Shown here one piece after another: positions 7,479-15,647 of a stretch of 64,000 bases of DNA. Under the pieces are notes generated by a model that searched no databases, had not been told where the DNA came from, and saw only the letters and a program-made list of their open reading frames with translations. This DNA is from Paenibacillus_AA sp045062745 (lineage in GTDB: Bacteria > Bacillota > Bacilli > Paenibacillales > NBRC-103111). How positions within the stretch are numbered: the stretch's first letter is position 1; the number at the start of each line of letters is the position of its first letter. Location: contig NZ_JBJGED010000010.1 in NCBI RefSeq assembly GCF_045062745.1, positions 62,001-126,000 of the forward strand. Direction: 5' to 3'. The position numbers were made by a program, and so were the translations under genes.

Positions 7479-8783
7479 TTAACCGCGCACCAAGGTCGGA
7501 GCCCCCAGCACCTCGTCGATCCGGATCGGCCGATTCTCCTTCACCGACCGCCATACCGCTTCGCCCGTCGAGATCGAGTACGCGCCGTCCGAAGAGCCGG
7601 ACAAAATCGGATATGTCCGGTATGGATCCGGTCCGAGGAACACGTCTTCTAGCAGTACCGGGTCGCCGCCGCCATGGCCGCCTTCACGCTGCACGACGTG
7701 AATCGTTTCCTTGGAGCCGAACAACGGGATGTAGTCGATAGTCTGGATCGGCGTCGGGAACGGAATCCGTTCCGGGGCATGGTATTCTTGTGTTTCGATC
7801 CGCCCCTTCGTGCCGTTGATTGCCAACCGGTAGCCCTCGTACGGCAGGGAGAAATTGACCGAATAGCTGAGCAGCGCGCCCTGATCGTACCGCACGGTGG
7901 CCGTATACGTATCCTCGATGTCGATCTTCGAATCGTAGATACACATATCTGGACTGTAGTTCGTGTACGGCTTCACCTTGCTGACGTTGTCCATGATGCC
8001 GATATGGTCGTCCTTCACCTGCAGGTCCCGGCTGCGGCTATGCCAGCGGGAATAGTACGTACAGTCTCGCTTCACATCGCATGTTTGGCAGTGCCGGCCG
8101 TCTTCCTTCTTCGGATTCAGCTCGCCCTCCGCCCCGTAATAATTCAACGCGCCATAGGCGAAAGCTTCGACCGGCTTCTGACCGGTCCACCAGTTGACCA
8201 GGTCGAAATGGTGCGAGCTCTTGTGAATCGACAGCCCGCCGGAATACTGGCGCATGCGGTTCCATCGCTGGAAATAGCTCGATCCATGGAATGTGTCGAT
8301 GTACCAATTCAAGTCGATGGACGTGATGCGGCCGATCCGTCCTTCCAGGATCAATTCCTTGATTCGGGTATGGACAGGCGTGTACCGGTAGTTGAATGTG
8401 ACCGTCACTTTGCCTTTGCTGTTCGCTTCCGCGTCGAGGATCGCCCGGCAATCCGCGCCAGTCGTGGCCATCGGCTTCTCGCAGACGGCGTCCAGGTCGT
8501 GCTCCAGAGCCTGAATAATATAGCGAGCGTGCGTATCGTCGCGGCTCGCAACCAGAATGACGTCCGGGCGTGTCTCGGCGACCATGCGGTCGAAGTCGTC
8601 CGGGGCGTAGCCTGGGATGTGTCCATGATCCGGGTGTTTCTGACGGAACACCTCGAACCGGGCGGGATCGACGTCCAGCAGCGCGACCAGCTCGGCCTGC
8701 TCGGAGAAGGTCGTCAGCATCGGCTTCAGGAACATGTGGATCGCCCGGTTGCTCACTCCGCACACGGCGTATCGTTTTCTCAT
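7479..8783 (-). CDS. Gfo/Idh/MocA family oxidoreductase
   Basis: A 434-residue NAD(P)-dependent sugar-type oxidoreductase. The N-terminal Rossmann segment YAVCGVSNRAIHMF departs from the usual GxGxxG. The family EKP motif appears as CEKPMATT. The C-terminal alpha/beta part has HKSSHHFDLVNWW, with the likely catalytic His. A Cys cluster CQTCDVKRDC in the middle is common in long Paenibacillus homologues and could bind a metal. The ATG at 8783 is preferred over a TTG 15 bases upstream because GAGGTG lies five bases before it. It is divergent from an AraC-type activator at 8940, which probably regulates it. Substrate is unknown, likely a sugar or inositol derivative. Confidence 0.85.
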   Translation of the reverse strand: MRKRYAVCGVSNRAIHMFLKPMLTTFSEQAELVALLDVDPARFEVFRQKHPDHGHIPGYAPDDFDRMVAETRPDVILVASRDDTHARYIIQALEHDLDAVCEKPMATTGADCRAILDAEANSKGKVTVTFNYRYTPVHTRIKELILEGRIGRITSIDLNWYIDTFHGSSYFQRWNRMRQYSGGLSIHKSSHHFDLVNWWTGQKPVEAFAYGALNYYGAEGELNPKKEDGRHCQTCDVKRDCTYYSRWHSRSRDLQVKDDHIGIMDNVSKVKPYTNYSPDMCIYDSKIDIEDTYTATVRYDQGALLSYSVNFSLPYEGYRLAINGTKGRIETQEYHAPERIPFPTPIQTIDYIPLFGSKETIHVVQREGGHGGGDPVLLEDVFLGPDPYRTYPILSGSSDGAYSISTGEAVWRSVKENRPIRIDEVLGAPTLVRG

Positions 8784-8939
8784 CGGGGCACCTCGCAATT
8801 GGAAGATTTGCCTCTATCGTATTCCATAAAAGTGTCAGGATTCTACTGCATTCTTGCTACTTTCCGAAAAAGTTTGCATATCTTGCTCTGAATCCTCTAA
8901 GATGTGGTGAAGGGGATAGTAAATAGGGGGCGGGAACGG

Positions 8940-9794
8940 ATGAAGCGGGTGACGGAGGAGGATTTTATCATCGAGCGCGTCAAGCGAACGAAGCCCTCCA
9001 CGATGGCGAAGTATCACTATCATGAGGACTATGAAATCTACTATTTGCTCGGTGGAGAACGTACGTATTATATCGAAAATCGAAGCTATGATTTGAAGAA
9101 GGGCTGTCTGCTGTTCATCAGCAAAAACGACATCCACAAAACCGTAGACAGAGCTGGACCGGAGCATGAGCGGATGCTGGTGTACGTAAAGGACAGCTAC
9201 GTGGAAGCATGCGGCGGGGCGGATCAGTATGCGTTTCTTATGACGCCGTTTCACGGAACGACCAAAATGCTGGAGCTTCCGATGGCGGAGCAGAGCTATG
9301 TGGAGCAGCTGCTGTTCCAGCTGGAGCAGGAGTACGCCGAAGCGGACCGGCCCGGTCGAGATGCGAGCATCGGGGCGTTGCTGGTGCAGCTGCTGGTCTT
9401 CGCCGCGCGGAGAATGGCGGAGCAGCCGGCGAGGCCGAGCCCGGGCGGGGCGGGAGACGCCAAATTCGCCGAGATTATCGCCTATTGCAATGAGCAATAC
9501 GACAAACCTTTGCGGTTGGACACGATCGCGAGCCGTTTTTATATCAGCCCCTATCATTTCGCGCGTTTGTTCAAGAAGAAGACCGGCTTCACCTTCACGG
9601 AATACTTGAATACGGTCCGGATTCGGGAGGCGCAGCGGCTCATTCGGGAGACGCGTCACAAAATCATTCAGGTCGCCGGGCTCGTCGGCTTCGCGAACGT
9701 GTCTCACTTCAACCGGAAATTCAAAGAGGTAACCGGCATGTCCCCGTTGGAATACCGGAAGATGGTGAAGCGGCCGGCCGCCTTGGTGGATTGA
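8940..9794 (+). CDS. AraC family regulator with N-terminal cupin domain
   Basis: A 284-residue regulator. Residues 15-100 form a cupin-like sensor (HYHEDYEIYYLLGG, then GCLLFISKNDIHK), and residues 185-280 carry two helix-turn-helix units (LDTIASRFYISPYHFARLFK and VAGLVGFANVSHFNRKFKEV) ending in GMSPLEYRK. Such proteins bind a sugar in the cupin and activate nearby catabolic genes. The ATG at 8940 is preferred over a GTG at 8904 because GGGGCGGGA precedes it and the family begins there. The divergent oxidoreductase at 7479-8783 is the probable target. Confidence 0.88.
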   Translation: MKRVTEEDFIIERVKRTKPSTMAKYHYHEDYEIYYLLGGERTYYIENRSYDLKKGCLLFISKNDIHKTVDRAGPEHERMLVYVKDSYVEACGGADQYAFLMTPFHGTTKMLELPMAEQSYVEQLLFQLEQEYAEADRPGRDASIGALLVQLLVFAARRMAEQPARPSPGGAGDAKFAEIIAYCNEQYDKPLRLDTIASRFYISPYHFARLFKKKTGFTFTEYLNTVRIREAQRLIRETRHKIIQVAGLVGFANVSHFNRKFKEVTGMSPLEYRKMVKRPAALVD

Positions 9795-9796
9795 AG

Positions 9797-9952
9797 CTAG
9801 ATAAATGGTGGAGGCTGGTGCGAGCGGAGGTTTATGGGGATTATCTCGACGGCATCGCCCAGAATGGCGTAGACGACCATAAGATAGAGGCCTGAGGCGA
9901 TAGCCCCTAAGCCCAGGAAATACATATATTGGATCAAAGTCATGGGGTTCAT
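9797..9952 (-). CDS. Possible small membrane protein (51 aa)
   Basis: A short frame starting MNPMTLIQYMYFLGLGAIAS, with one long hydrophobic helix of about 25 residues and a tail rich in Pro. GGAGG lies eleven bases upstream of the ATG, which is far. It overlaps nothing and lies in the gap after the AraC gene. I do not recognise it. The region 9953-10115 holds no other supported feature. Confidence 0.3.
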   Translation of the reverse strand: MNPMTLIQYMYFLGLGAIASGLYLMVVYAILGDAVEIIPINLRSHQPPPFI

Positions 9953-10115
9953 GCAGAATTGAACCTCCGTCATCAAAATTCTAGCAAAGTTCCTTGGTTG
10001 AACCTTGCTATGTATAAAGCGGATGAGGTAACATAAGAATAGAGAGTAAGAACCGAGTCGCCACTCGGTTCCCGCACAACACTTGGATGGGCAACCTCCA
10101 AAATAATGCCTCATG

Positions 10116-10158
10116 AAAATAACCCGTGTCCCTGGCGCTAACCTAGGCGGGTTATTTT
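10116..10158. terminator. Hairpin terminator overlapping the toxin stop
   Basis: AAAATAACCCG at 10116-10126 pairs with CGGGTTATTTT at 10148-10158, an 11-base-pair perfect stem with A/T tracts at both ends. It overlaps the TAA of the 25-residue ORF on the minus strand and would end its short messenger. Confidence 0.8.
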
Positions 10159-10229
10159 CGTTTCAGGTAAGTAAGCAAAGCGAGGAGAAACATTCCTAGC
10201 ATGATTACTTCCGATGTCGAAAACGACAT
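10152..10229 (-). CDS. Type I toxin-like small hydrophobic peptide (25 aa)
   Basis: The peptide is 25 residues: MSFSTSEVIMLGMFLLALL followed by TYLKRK. It has a polar start, one membrane helix and a basic tail, the layout of the holin-like/TxpA/Fst type of type I toxins that insert into the membrane when their antisense RNA is lost. An exceptionally strong ribosome site, AAGGAGGTGAGG, sits just upstream of the ATG, and the messenger would end in the 11-base-pair hairpin that overlaps the stop codon. A + strand hairpin with T run at 10298-10322, inside the expected 5' region of the toxin messenger, is a candidate end of an antisense RNA. Toxicity and the antisense RNA are inferred, not shown. 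Confidence 0.65.
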   Translation of the reverse strand: MSFSTSEVIMLGMFLLALLTYLKRK

Positions 10230-10297
10230 AGGCCTCACCTCCTTCCGGAGGCAGCCTATCCCACCCAAGCTCAGTTGTACAAGTCATATTTTACCAC

Positions 10298-10322
10298 AGG
10301 TCACTTTGTAGGTGACTTTTTT
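10298..10322 (+). terminator. Terminator, possibly of an antisense RNA to the toxin gene
   Basis: GTCAC (10300-10304) and GTGAC (10312-10316) frame a 7-base loop and are followed by six T residues. No + strand protein gene ends before it within 500 bases, so a noncoding + strand transcript across 10160-10300 would explain it. I could not assign that transcript's promoter with confidence. Confidence 0.5.
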
Positions 10323-10452
10323 GTTTGCCGTGGCAGTGGAATGGACTTAGAAAAGGTAGAAAATGTTGTGGCGCGATGCCTGCCAGTTTGCGGTTATACT
10401 AGACTTAAGGTACTAGACTAAAGCAAGTATAAAAGTAGAGGAGAACGAACTT

Positions 10453-11610
10453 ATGACCAAGCCTGAATACACCCGCTCGGAGGGACTCGAACACGCCGAG
10501 GCGATGGGCCTCGACCCACACCGGCTGCATCGGGCGTTCGCCTGCCTGGACCGCGACATCGAGGCCGGCATCACGCCTGGCGGGATCGCCGTGATCGGGC
10601 GCCGTGGCCGCACGATCACGTACATGGCCGGGAGCGCGGGGACGAGCGACCGGCCGCCGGTGCCCGTACAGCCGGACACGCTGTACGATTGCGCTTCGCT
10701 GACGAAGGTCGTCGTCACGCTGCCGCTCGTCCTGCAGCTGCTCGAGCAAGGCCGGCTGCGGCTGGACGATCCGGTGGCGGCGACCTTCCCCGCCTTCGCC
10801 GAGGCGGAGCCGCAGAAGGCGGCGGTGACGATCCGCCACCTGCTCACCCATACGGCCGGACTGCGGCCGTATATGAACCTGCACGCGCACGGCTGGACGC
10901 GCGACGAGATCGTCGCGCGCGTCCTCGCCGAGCCGCTCCAGCACGAGCCCGGCGCCCAAGTCGTCTACAGCGACTTGGGCTACATCGTGCTCGGCGAGCT
11001 GGCCGCGCGCGCGCACGGCCTGCCGCTGGCGGAAGCCGCCCAGCGGCACATCCTGCAGCCGCTCGGCATGCGCGCGAGCGGCTACCGCCCGCTGCCGCCT
11101 GCAGGCGCCCCAGCGCCGGCGGCTGCGCCAAGCCTGATCGCGCCCACCGAGTGGGACGCGGCGGCGCAAGCGTTCCGCATCGGCGCGGTGCACGATGAGA
11201 ACGCCTACGCCATGGGCGGTGTAAGCGGCCATGCGGGGCTGTTCGCCACGGCGGACGACCTATCGCGCTACGCCGCGATGTGGCTGGGCGCGGGCGCCGC
11301 GCCGGACGGCACGCGCGTGCTGGCGCCCGCCACAGTGCGGGCCGCCGTGCGCAGCCACACGGGCGCGCTCAGCCCCGGCCATCGCGGCCTCGGCTGGGTG
11401 CTGGCGGGCGATCCGTTCGACGCCTCCGGCGACCTGCTCTCCCGTGCCGCCTACGGACACACCGGCTTCACCGGCACGAGCCTGTATGTTGATCCGGAGC
11501 TCGAGCTCACCATCGTGCTGCTGACGAACCGGGTCCATTATGGACGCGAGAAATCCGTCGCGAGTCTGCGCGCCCGCTTCCACAACGCGGTCGCGGGAAG
11601 CTTGATCTAG
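10453..11610 (+). CDS. Beta-lactamase family serine hydrolase
   Basis: This 385-residue protein has the class C beta-lactamase / DD-peptidase fold. The nucleophile motif SxxK appears as CASLTKVV (about residues 79-85), the second motif YSDLGY replaces YxN, and the third, HTGFTG, replaces KTG. This set is typical of esterases and penicillin-binding-protein-like hydrolases rather than true beta-lactamases. No signal peptide is evident, so it may act in the cytosol. AGAGGAG lies nine bases before the ATG. The coding DNA is visibly more GC-rich than its neighbours, with long runs of GCGCGC-type codons. The natural substrate is unknown. Confidence 0.82.
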   Translation: MTKPEYTRSEGLEHAEAMGLDPHRLHRAFACLDRDIEAGITPGGIAVIGRRGRTITYMAGSAGTSDRPPVPVQPDTLYDCASLTKVVVTLPLVLQLLEQGRLRLDDPVAATFPAFAEAEPQKAAVTIRHLLTHTAGLRPYMNLHAHGWTRDEIVARVLAEPLQHEPGAQVVYSDLGYIVLGELAARAHGLPLAEAAQRHILQPLGMRASGYRPLPPAGAPAPAAAPSLIAPTEWDAAAQAFRIGAVHDENAYAMGGVSGHAGLFATADDLSRYAAMWLGAGAAPDGTRVLAPATVRAAVRSHTGALSPGHRGLGWVLAGDPFDASGDLLSRAAYGHTGFTGTSLYVDPELELTIVLLTNRVHYGREKSVASLRARFHNAVAGSLI

Positions 11611-11692
11611 ACTGGAATTATGGCGGAATTTCCGCCGGATTTACAGACCATTTTGAGACATTTTACGCCCGGATTTATGGACCCTTTATAGA

Positions 11693-11730
11693 CTTGTCTC
11701 TAATTTCACCCATCCTTTAAGATAGAGACA
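11693..11730 (+). promoter_or_regulatory. Candidate promoter with inverted repeat
   Basis: TGTCTCTA and TAGAGACA form a perfect 8-base inverted repeat about 18 bases apart. They overlap a possible -35 TTGTCT and -10 TAAGAT with 18-base spacing, about 40 bases before the epimerase start. The repeat could be an operator or an RNA hairpin. Between 11611 and 11690 another palindrome, GGCGGAATTTCCGCC, is visible without a T run. Confidence 0.35.
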
Positions 11731-11766
11731 GGAACACGAAAATTTCACGTTTTGAAGGGAGCACTT

Positions 11767-12783
11767 ATGAAAACGATTAGTGAACTGGAAGCCAAATTGG
11801 CGGAGCCCTCAGAGGCGCTCGTCCGGGACATTGCCGCAATTGATGGGGATATCATGCTGCTGGGCATCGGCGGAAAGATGGGCCCGAGCCTTGCTCGTCT
11901 CGCTCAGAACGCGCTGAAGCAAGCCGGCGTTAGCAAGAAGATTTACGGCGCGTCCCGCTTCTCCGACAAAGAGCTGAAAGCCGAATTGGAAGCGGACGGG
12001 ATCGAGACGATCGCAGTGGACCTGCTGAACGACAACCAGCTCCAGCAGCTCCCTGACGTGAAGAACGTGATTTATATGGCCGGCAACAAGTTCGGCACGA
12101 CGGGCAACGAGCATTTCACATGGGCGATGAATTCGTACCTGCCCGGCCGCGTAGCCGAGAAATATCGCAATTCGCGCATCGTCGTTTTCTCTACTGGTAA
12201 TGTTTACCCGCTGACCCCGGTTTATTCGGGCGGGGCGACGGAGAGCACGCCTCCGGGGGCGAACGGCGAGTACGGCATGTCTTGCCTCGGCCGGGAGCGC
12301 GTGTTCGAAAGCTTTTCCCACAAATATCAAATCCCGATGGCCATCTATCGGTTGAATTATGCGATTGACCTGCGGTACGGGGTCTTGCTCGAGATGGCGA
12401 GATCCGTCAAGAGCGGCCAGCCGATCGACGTCACGATGGGGCATGCGAATGTCGTGTGGCAAGGCGACGCCAACGAGTGGGCGATCCGCTGCTTGAATGT
12501 GTGCAGCACGCCTCCGGCGGTATTCAATATGTCCGGTCCGGAGACGGTCTCGCTTCGTTGGGTGGCCCAAGAGTTCGCGAAGCGTTTCGGCGTGGAAGCG
12601 AATATCGTCGGCCAGGAAGCCGACACCGCGCTGCTCAGCAACTGCTCGAAGGCACACAAAACGTTCGGTTATCCTCGCGTCAGCCTGCTTCAGATGATCG
12701 ACTGGATCGCCGAGTGGGTGCTCATCGACGGCAAGACTTGGAACAAGCCGACTCACTTCCAGGAAAGAGAGGGGAAATATTAA
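11767..12783 (+). CDS. NAD-dependent epimerase/dehydratase (extended SDR)
   Basis: This 338-residue protein has an N-terminal Rossmann fold (MLLGIGGKMGPSLARLA, a GxGGxxG-type glycine motif). VIYMAGNKFGTTG follows, then a central FSTGNVYP with the conserved Thr/Ser region and the active-site Tyr in NGEYGMSCLGRE; the Lys of the usual YxxxK appears lost (YGMSC). The C-terminal half resembles sugar-nucleotide epimerases but no nucleotide specificity can be read. The ATG at 11767 follows GAAGGGAGC; a TTG at 11752 is less likely. The next gene begins four bases after its stop and encodes a DapA-family lyase, so the pair probably degrades a sugar acid or related substrate. The apparent YxxxK change deserves an alignment. 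Confidence 0.78.
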   Translation: MKTISELEAKLAEPSEALVRDIAAIDGDIMLLGIGGKMGPSLARLAQNALKQAGVSKKIYGASRFSDKELKAELEADGIETIAVDLLNDNQLQQLPDVKNVIYMAGNKFGTTGNEHFTWAMNSYLPGRVAEKYRNSRIVVFSTGNVYPLTPVYSGGATESTPPGANGEYGMSCLGRERVFESFSHKYQIPMAIYRLNYAIDLRYGVLLEMARSVKSGQPIDVTMGHANVVWQGDANEWAIRCLNVCSTPPAVFNMSGPETVSLRWVAQEFAKRFGVEANIVGQEADTALLSNCSKAHKTFGYPRVSLLQMIDWIAEWVLIDGKTWNKPTHFQEREGKY

Positions 12784-12786
12784 GCC

Positions 12787-13851
12787 ATGGCACGCAAACC
12801 TTTGAGCTCCGAGCAAGTGAAGGCGCTGCACGACGGGCTCGTCATTCCGGCCCAGCCGCTCGCCCTGACCGAAGACCGCAAGCTGGATGAGCGTCACCAA
12901 CGGGCGCTGACCCGCTACTATATCGCCGCCGGCGCCGGCGGTGTCGCAGTAGGGGTGCACTCGACGCAGTTCGAGATCCGCGAGCCTCAATTCAATCTGT
13001 ATGAGCCGGTGCTGAAGCTCGCCGCCGAAGAGGTGGATCGGGCGAACCTGGATCGTCCTTTTCTGAAAATCGCCGGGATTTGCGGGCCGACCGAGCAAGC
13101 GCTCAAGGAAGCGGCCACCGCCGTGCGCCTCGGCTATGATGCCGGTCTCGTCAGCATGGGCGGGCTGAAGGAATGGACGGAAGAGCAGCACCTGGAGCGC
13201 ATCCGCGCCGTTGCCGAAGTGATCAACGTCGTCGGCTTCTACCTGCAGCCTTCGGTAGGCGGCCGGATCTTCAGCTTCAACTTCTGGCGCCAGCTCGCCG
13301 AGATCGAGGGCGTGGTCGCGATCAAGATCGCGCCGTTCAACCGCTACCAGACGATCGACGTCGTCCGTGCGGTATGCTACTCGAGCCGTCGCGAAGAGAT
13401 CGCTTTGTATACGGGCAATGACGACAATATCGTCAATGACCTGCTCACGACTTACCGGTTCCAAGTGGACGGCAAGACCGTGGAGAAGAAGATCGTAGGC
13501 GGTCTGCTCGGCCACTGGTGCGTCTGGACGAAGAAGGCGGTCGAGCTGCTGGAAGAAGTGAAGCAAGTCCGGAATGACGCTACGCTGTCTGCCGAGTGGC
13601 TGACCCGCAACATCGAAGTGACCGAGACGAATGCGGCGTTCTTCGATCCGGCCCATAATTTCGCGGGCTGCATCCCGGGCATTCACGAGGTGCTGCGCCG
13701 TCAAGGGCTCATGCTGGGCACTTGGTGCCTCAATCCGCACGAGGTGCTGTCGCCGGGACAATCCGAGGAGATCGACCGGATGTACGCCGATTATCCTCAC
13801 CTGAACGACGACGATTTCGTAAAAGCGAACTTGAGCGAATGGCTGAAGTAG
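12787..13851 (+). CDS. Dihydrodipicolinate synthase (DapA/NanA) family aldolase
   Basis: This 354-residue TIM-barrel protein has GLVIPAQPLALTEDRKLDER at the start and AAGAGGVAVGVHSTQFEIRE where the substrate-contact loop of the family lies. GFYLQPSVGGRIFSFNFW and VVAIKIAPFNRYQ follow, the latter carrying the likely Schiff-base Lys (IKIAPF). DapA-family enzymes condense or cleave pyruvate-type substrates in the cytosol. At over 350 residues it is longer than DapA (about 290), matching the catabolic subfamily annotated only as dihydrodipicolinate synthase family. It lies four bases after the epimerase gene and shares its transcript. A hairpin at 13870-13902 follows. Substrate unknown; lysine synthesis is unlikely. 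Confidence 0.82.
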   Translation: MARKPLSSEQVKALHDGLVIPAQPLALTEDRKLDERHQRALTRYYIAAGAGGVAVGVHSTQFEIREPQFNLYEPVLKLAAEEVDRANLDRPFLKIAGICGPTEQALKEAATAVRLGYDAGLVSMGGLKEWTEEQHLERIRAVAEVINVVGFYLQPSVGGRIFSFNFWRQLAEIEGVVAIKIAPFNRYQTIDVVRAVCYSSRREEIALYTGNDDNIVNDLLTTYRFQVDGKTVEKKIVGGLLGHWCVWTKKAVELLEEVKQVRNDATLSAEWLTRNIEVTETNAAFFDPAHNFAGCIPGIHEVLRRQGLMLGTWCLNPHEVLSPGQSEEIDRMYADYPHLNDDDFVKANLSEWLK

Positions 13852-13869
13852 AGGCCTGAGCGGTAGCAG

Positions 13870-13902
13870 ACGGACAGTGAACGATTCATGCTGTCCGTTT
13901 AT
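13870..13902 (+). terminator. Hairpin after the epimerase-aldolase operon
   Basis: ACGGACAG (13870-13877) pairs with CTGTCCGT (13891-13898), followed by TTTAT. The T run is short. Confidence 0.5.
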
Positions 13903-13949
13903 CGCGTCCAGTGCCGGGCTCCAGCCGCACTAGCTGCCGCTAGATTAAT

Positions 13950-13967
13950 CCAATCGGGAATGATTGG
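13950..13967. promoter_or_regulatory. Inverted repeat overlapping the sdaAB promoter region
   Basis: CCAATC-N6-GATTGG lies just before ACTATACAAT, a plausible -10 (TATACAAT at 13973-13980), about 45 bases before the sdaAB start. It could be an operator site. Confidence 0.3.
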
Positions 13968-14011
13968 CATACTATACAATGTGAGAGCAAGAGAAGACGA
14001 GGGGATCACGG

Positions 14012-14692
14012 ATGCGTTTCAAAGATGTGTTTTCGATTATCGGCCCGGCTATGGTCGGTCCTTCCAGCTCGCATACGGCGGGCGCCGTCCGCATCGGCCG
14101 GGTGGCCCGGCACGTACTGGGCGAGCTGCCGGAGGAAGCGCAAATCCTGTTGTACGGTTCGTTCGCCGATACGTATCAAGGCCATGGGACGGACCTGGCG
14201 ATCGTAGGCGGGCTGCTCGATTTCGACACAGACGATCCGCGTATTCCGAACTCGATCGGCATTGCCGAGTCGCTCGGCGTCTCCATCGAGTTCCGTCCAG
14301 GCAAAGGCCAGTTTCCCCACCCGAATACGGCGAAGCTTATCGTACGGGCCGGAGAGCGGGAAGCCGCCGTCGTCGGCGCCTCGATCGGAGGAGGCAATAT
14401 CGAGGTGCTGGGCGTCAACGATTTTGACGTGAAATTCACCGCGATGTACCCGACGCTCGTGATCTTCCACGAGGACCGTCCGGGCATGATCGCAGAATTT
14501 ACGAGGCTGCTGAGCCGGGACAGCGTCAATATCGGACATATGTCCGTCGACCGCAAAGGCCGCAGCGGTGAAGCGGTTACGGTAATCGATGTGGACGGGA
14601 CGATCACCGGCCAGCTGATCGCCGAGATCGAGCAGCTGCCGACCGTCCGCGAAGTGAGGAAAGTCGATCTCACGGAAGGGAGCACGCCATGA
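14012..14692 (+). CDS. sdaAB: L-serine ammonia-lyase, iron-sulfur dependent, beta subunit
   Basis: This 226-residue protein begins MRFKDVFSIIGPAMVGPSSS and continues HTAGAVRIG, a diagnostic segment of the serine dehydratase beta chain. It has GHGTDLAIVGGLL and ends in an ACT-type regulatory domain (about 148-220, ALVIFHEDRPGMIAEFTRLL-like). With SdaAA it forms the [4Fe-4S] enzyme that converts L-serine to pyruvate and ammonia. Length matches the 220-residue family norm. Its stop overlaps the alpha-subunit start by four bases, so the subunits are co-translated. A dyad lies in the promoter region at 13950-13967. Confidence 0.95.
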   Translation: MRFKDVFSIIGPAMVGPSSSHTAGAVRIGRVARHVLGELPEEAQILLYGSFADTYQGHGTDLAIVGGLLDFDTDDPRIPNSIGIAESLGVSIEFRPGKGQFPHPNTAKLIVRAGEREAAVVGASIGGGNIEVLGVNDFDVKFTAMYPTLVIFHEDRPGMIAEFTRLLSRDSVNIGHMSVDRKGRSGEAVTVIDVDGTITGQLIAEIEQLPTVREVRKVDLTEGSTP

Positions 14693-15609
14693 GGTTTCGT
14701 ACACTGAAGCAGCTGGTGCAGCTATGCGAGCAGGAAGGCAAGTCGATTGGCCAGATGATGCTGGCGGAACAAGCCCGGGAGTCGGGCCGGTCGGAGGCGC
14801 AGGAATTCGCCAAGATGGCGGATTATTACCAGATTATGAAGGAAGCGGTCCGCAAAGGGCTGACTGAGGATACGACCTCGCGCAGCGGGCTGACCGGCCG
14901 GGACGCTCAGCGGGTTATGAGCTACATGGAAGCGAATGAGGCCGCTGTAGGCGAAGTGGCGTGTGAAGCGATGGCGAACGCGCTGGCGGTGTCGGAGGTC
15001 AACGCCTCGATGGGCCGCGTCATCGCCACCCCGACCGCCGGCTCATGCGGCATCATCCCCGGCGTGTTCGTCAGCAGCCAGAAGCGGTTCGGCTGGGACG
15101 ACGACAAGCTCGTGATGGGGCTGTTCGCGGCCGGCGCGATCGGCTATGTCATTGCCAACAATTCGTTCGTGTCCGGCGCGGAAGGCGGCTGCCAGGCGGA
15201 GGTCGGTTCGGCGATCGGCATGGCGGCCGGCGCGATGGTCGAGCTGCGCGGCGGAACGCCGGGACAGGCGGCGCATGCCGTCGGCCTGGCGCTGAAGAAC
15301 ACGCTCGGCCTCATTTGCGACCCGGTCGGCGGGCTCGTCGAGATTCCTTGCATCGTCCGCAACGGCTTCGGCGCGGTGAACGCCCTGGCGGCGGCGGATA
15401 TGGCGCTCGCAGGCGTCCGCAGCGTGATCCCTTCCGACGAGGTGATCCAGGTGATGCTCGAGGTCGGCAGCGCGATGCCGGAATCCCACCGGGAGACGGC
15501 GAAGGGCGGCTTGGCGCAAACTCCGACCGGCAAGGAAATTATGAATCAGCTGTATCGCAAAGGCAAAAGTAAATCGGCGAGCGGGCAGGAACCGACGCCA
15601 TCGGCTTAG
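14689..15609 (+). CDS. sdaAA: L-serine ammonia-lyase, iron-sulfur dependent, alpha subunit
   Basis: This 306-residue protein carries the catalytic chain signatures. These are SEVNASMGRVIATPTAGSCG, GAEGGCQAEVGSA, and LICDPVGGLVEIPCIVRNGF, whose Cys residues are the likely iron-sulfur ligands. With SdaAB it deaminates L-serine to pyruvate. It overlaps sdaAB by four bases and ends before a short gap to an M20 amidohydrolase, which may be in the same transcript. Length agrees with the family (about 300). No abnormal features. Confidence 0.95.
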   Translation: MRFRTLKQLVQLCEQEGKSIGQMMLAEQARESGRSEAQEFAKMADYYQIMKEAVRKGLTEDTTSRSGLTGRDAQRVMSYMEANEAAVGEVACEAMANALAVSEVNASMGRVIATPTAGSCGIIPGVFVSSQKRFGWDDDKLVMGLFAAGAIGYVIANNSFVSGAEGGCQAEVGSAIGMAAGAMVELRGGTPGQAAHAVGLALKNTLGLICDPVGGLVEIPCIVRNGFGAVNALAAADMALAGVRSVIPSDEVIQVMLEVGSAMPESHRETAKGGLAQTPTGKEIMNQLYRKGKSKSASGQEPTPSA

Positions 15610-15647
15610 AATGATAATTAGCAAGAACACGAAGGTAGGTGAGACGT

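Noticed and set aside
11809..13800. Minus-strand 663-residue open frame
   Set aside because: Opposite the epimerase and aldolase genes, which have clear motifs; the frame is Arg/Leu-rich without motifs.
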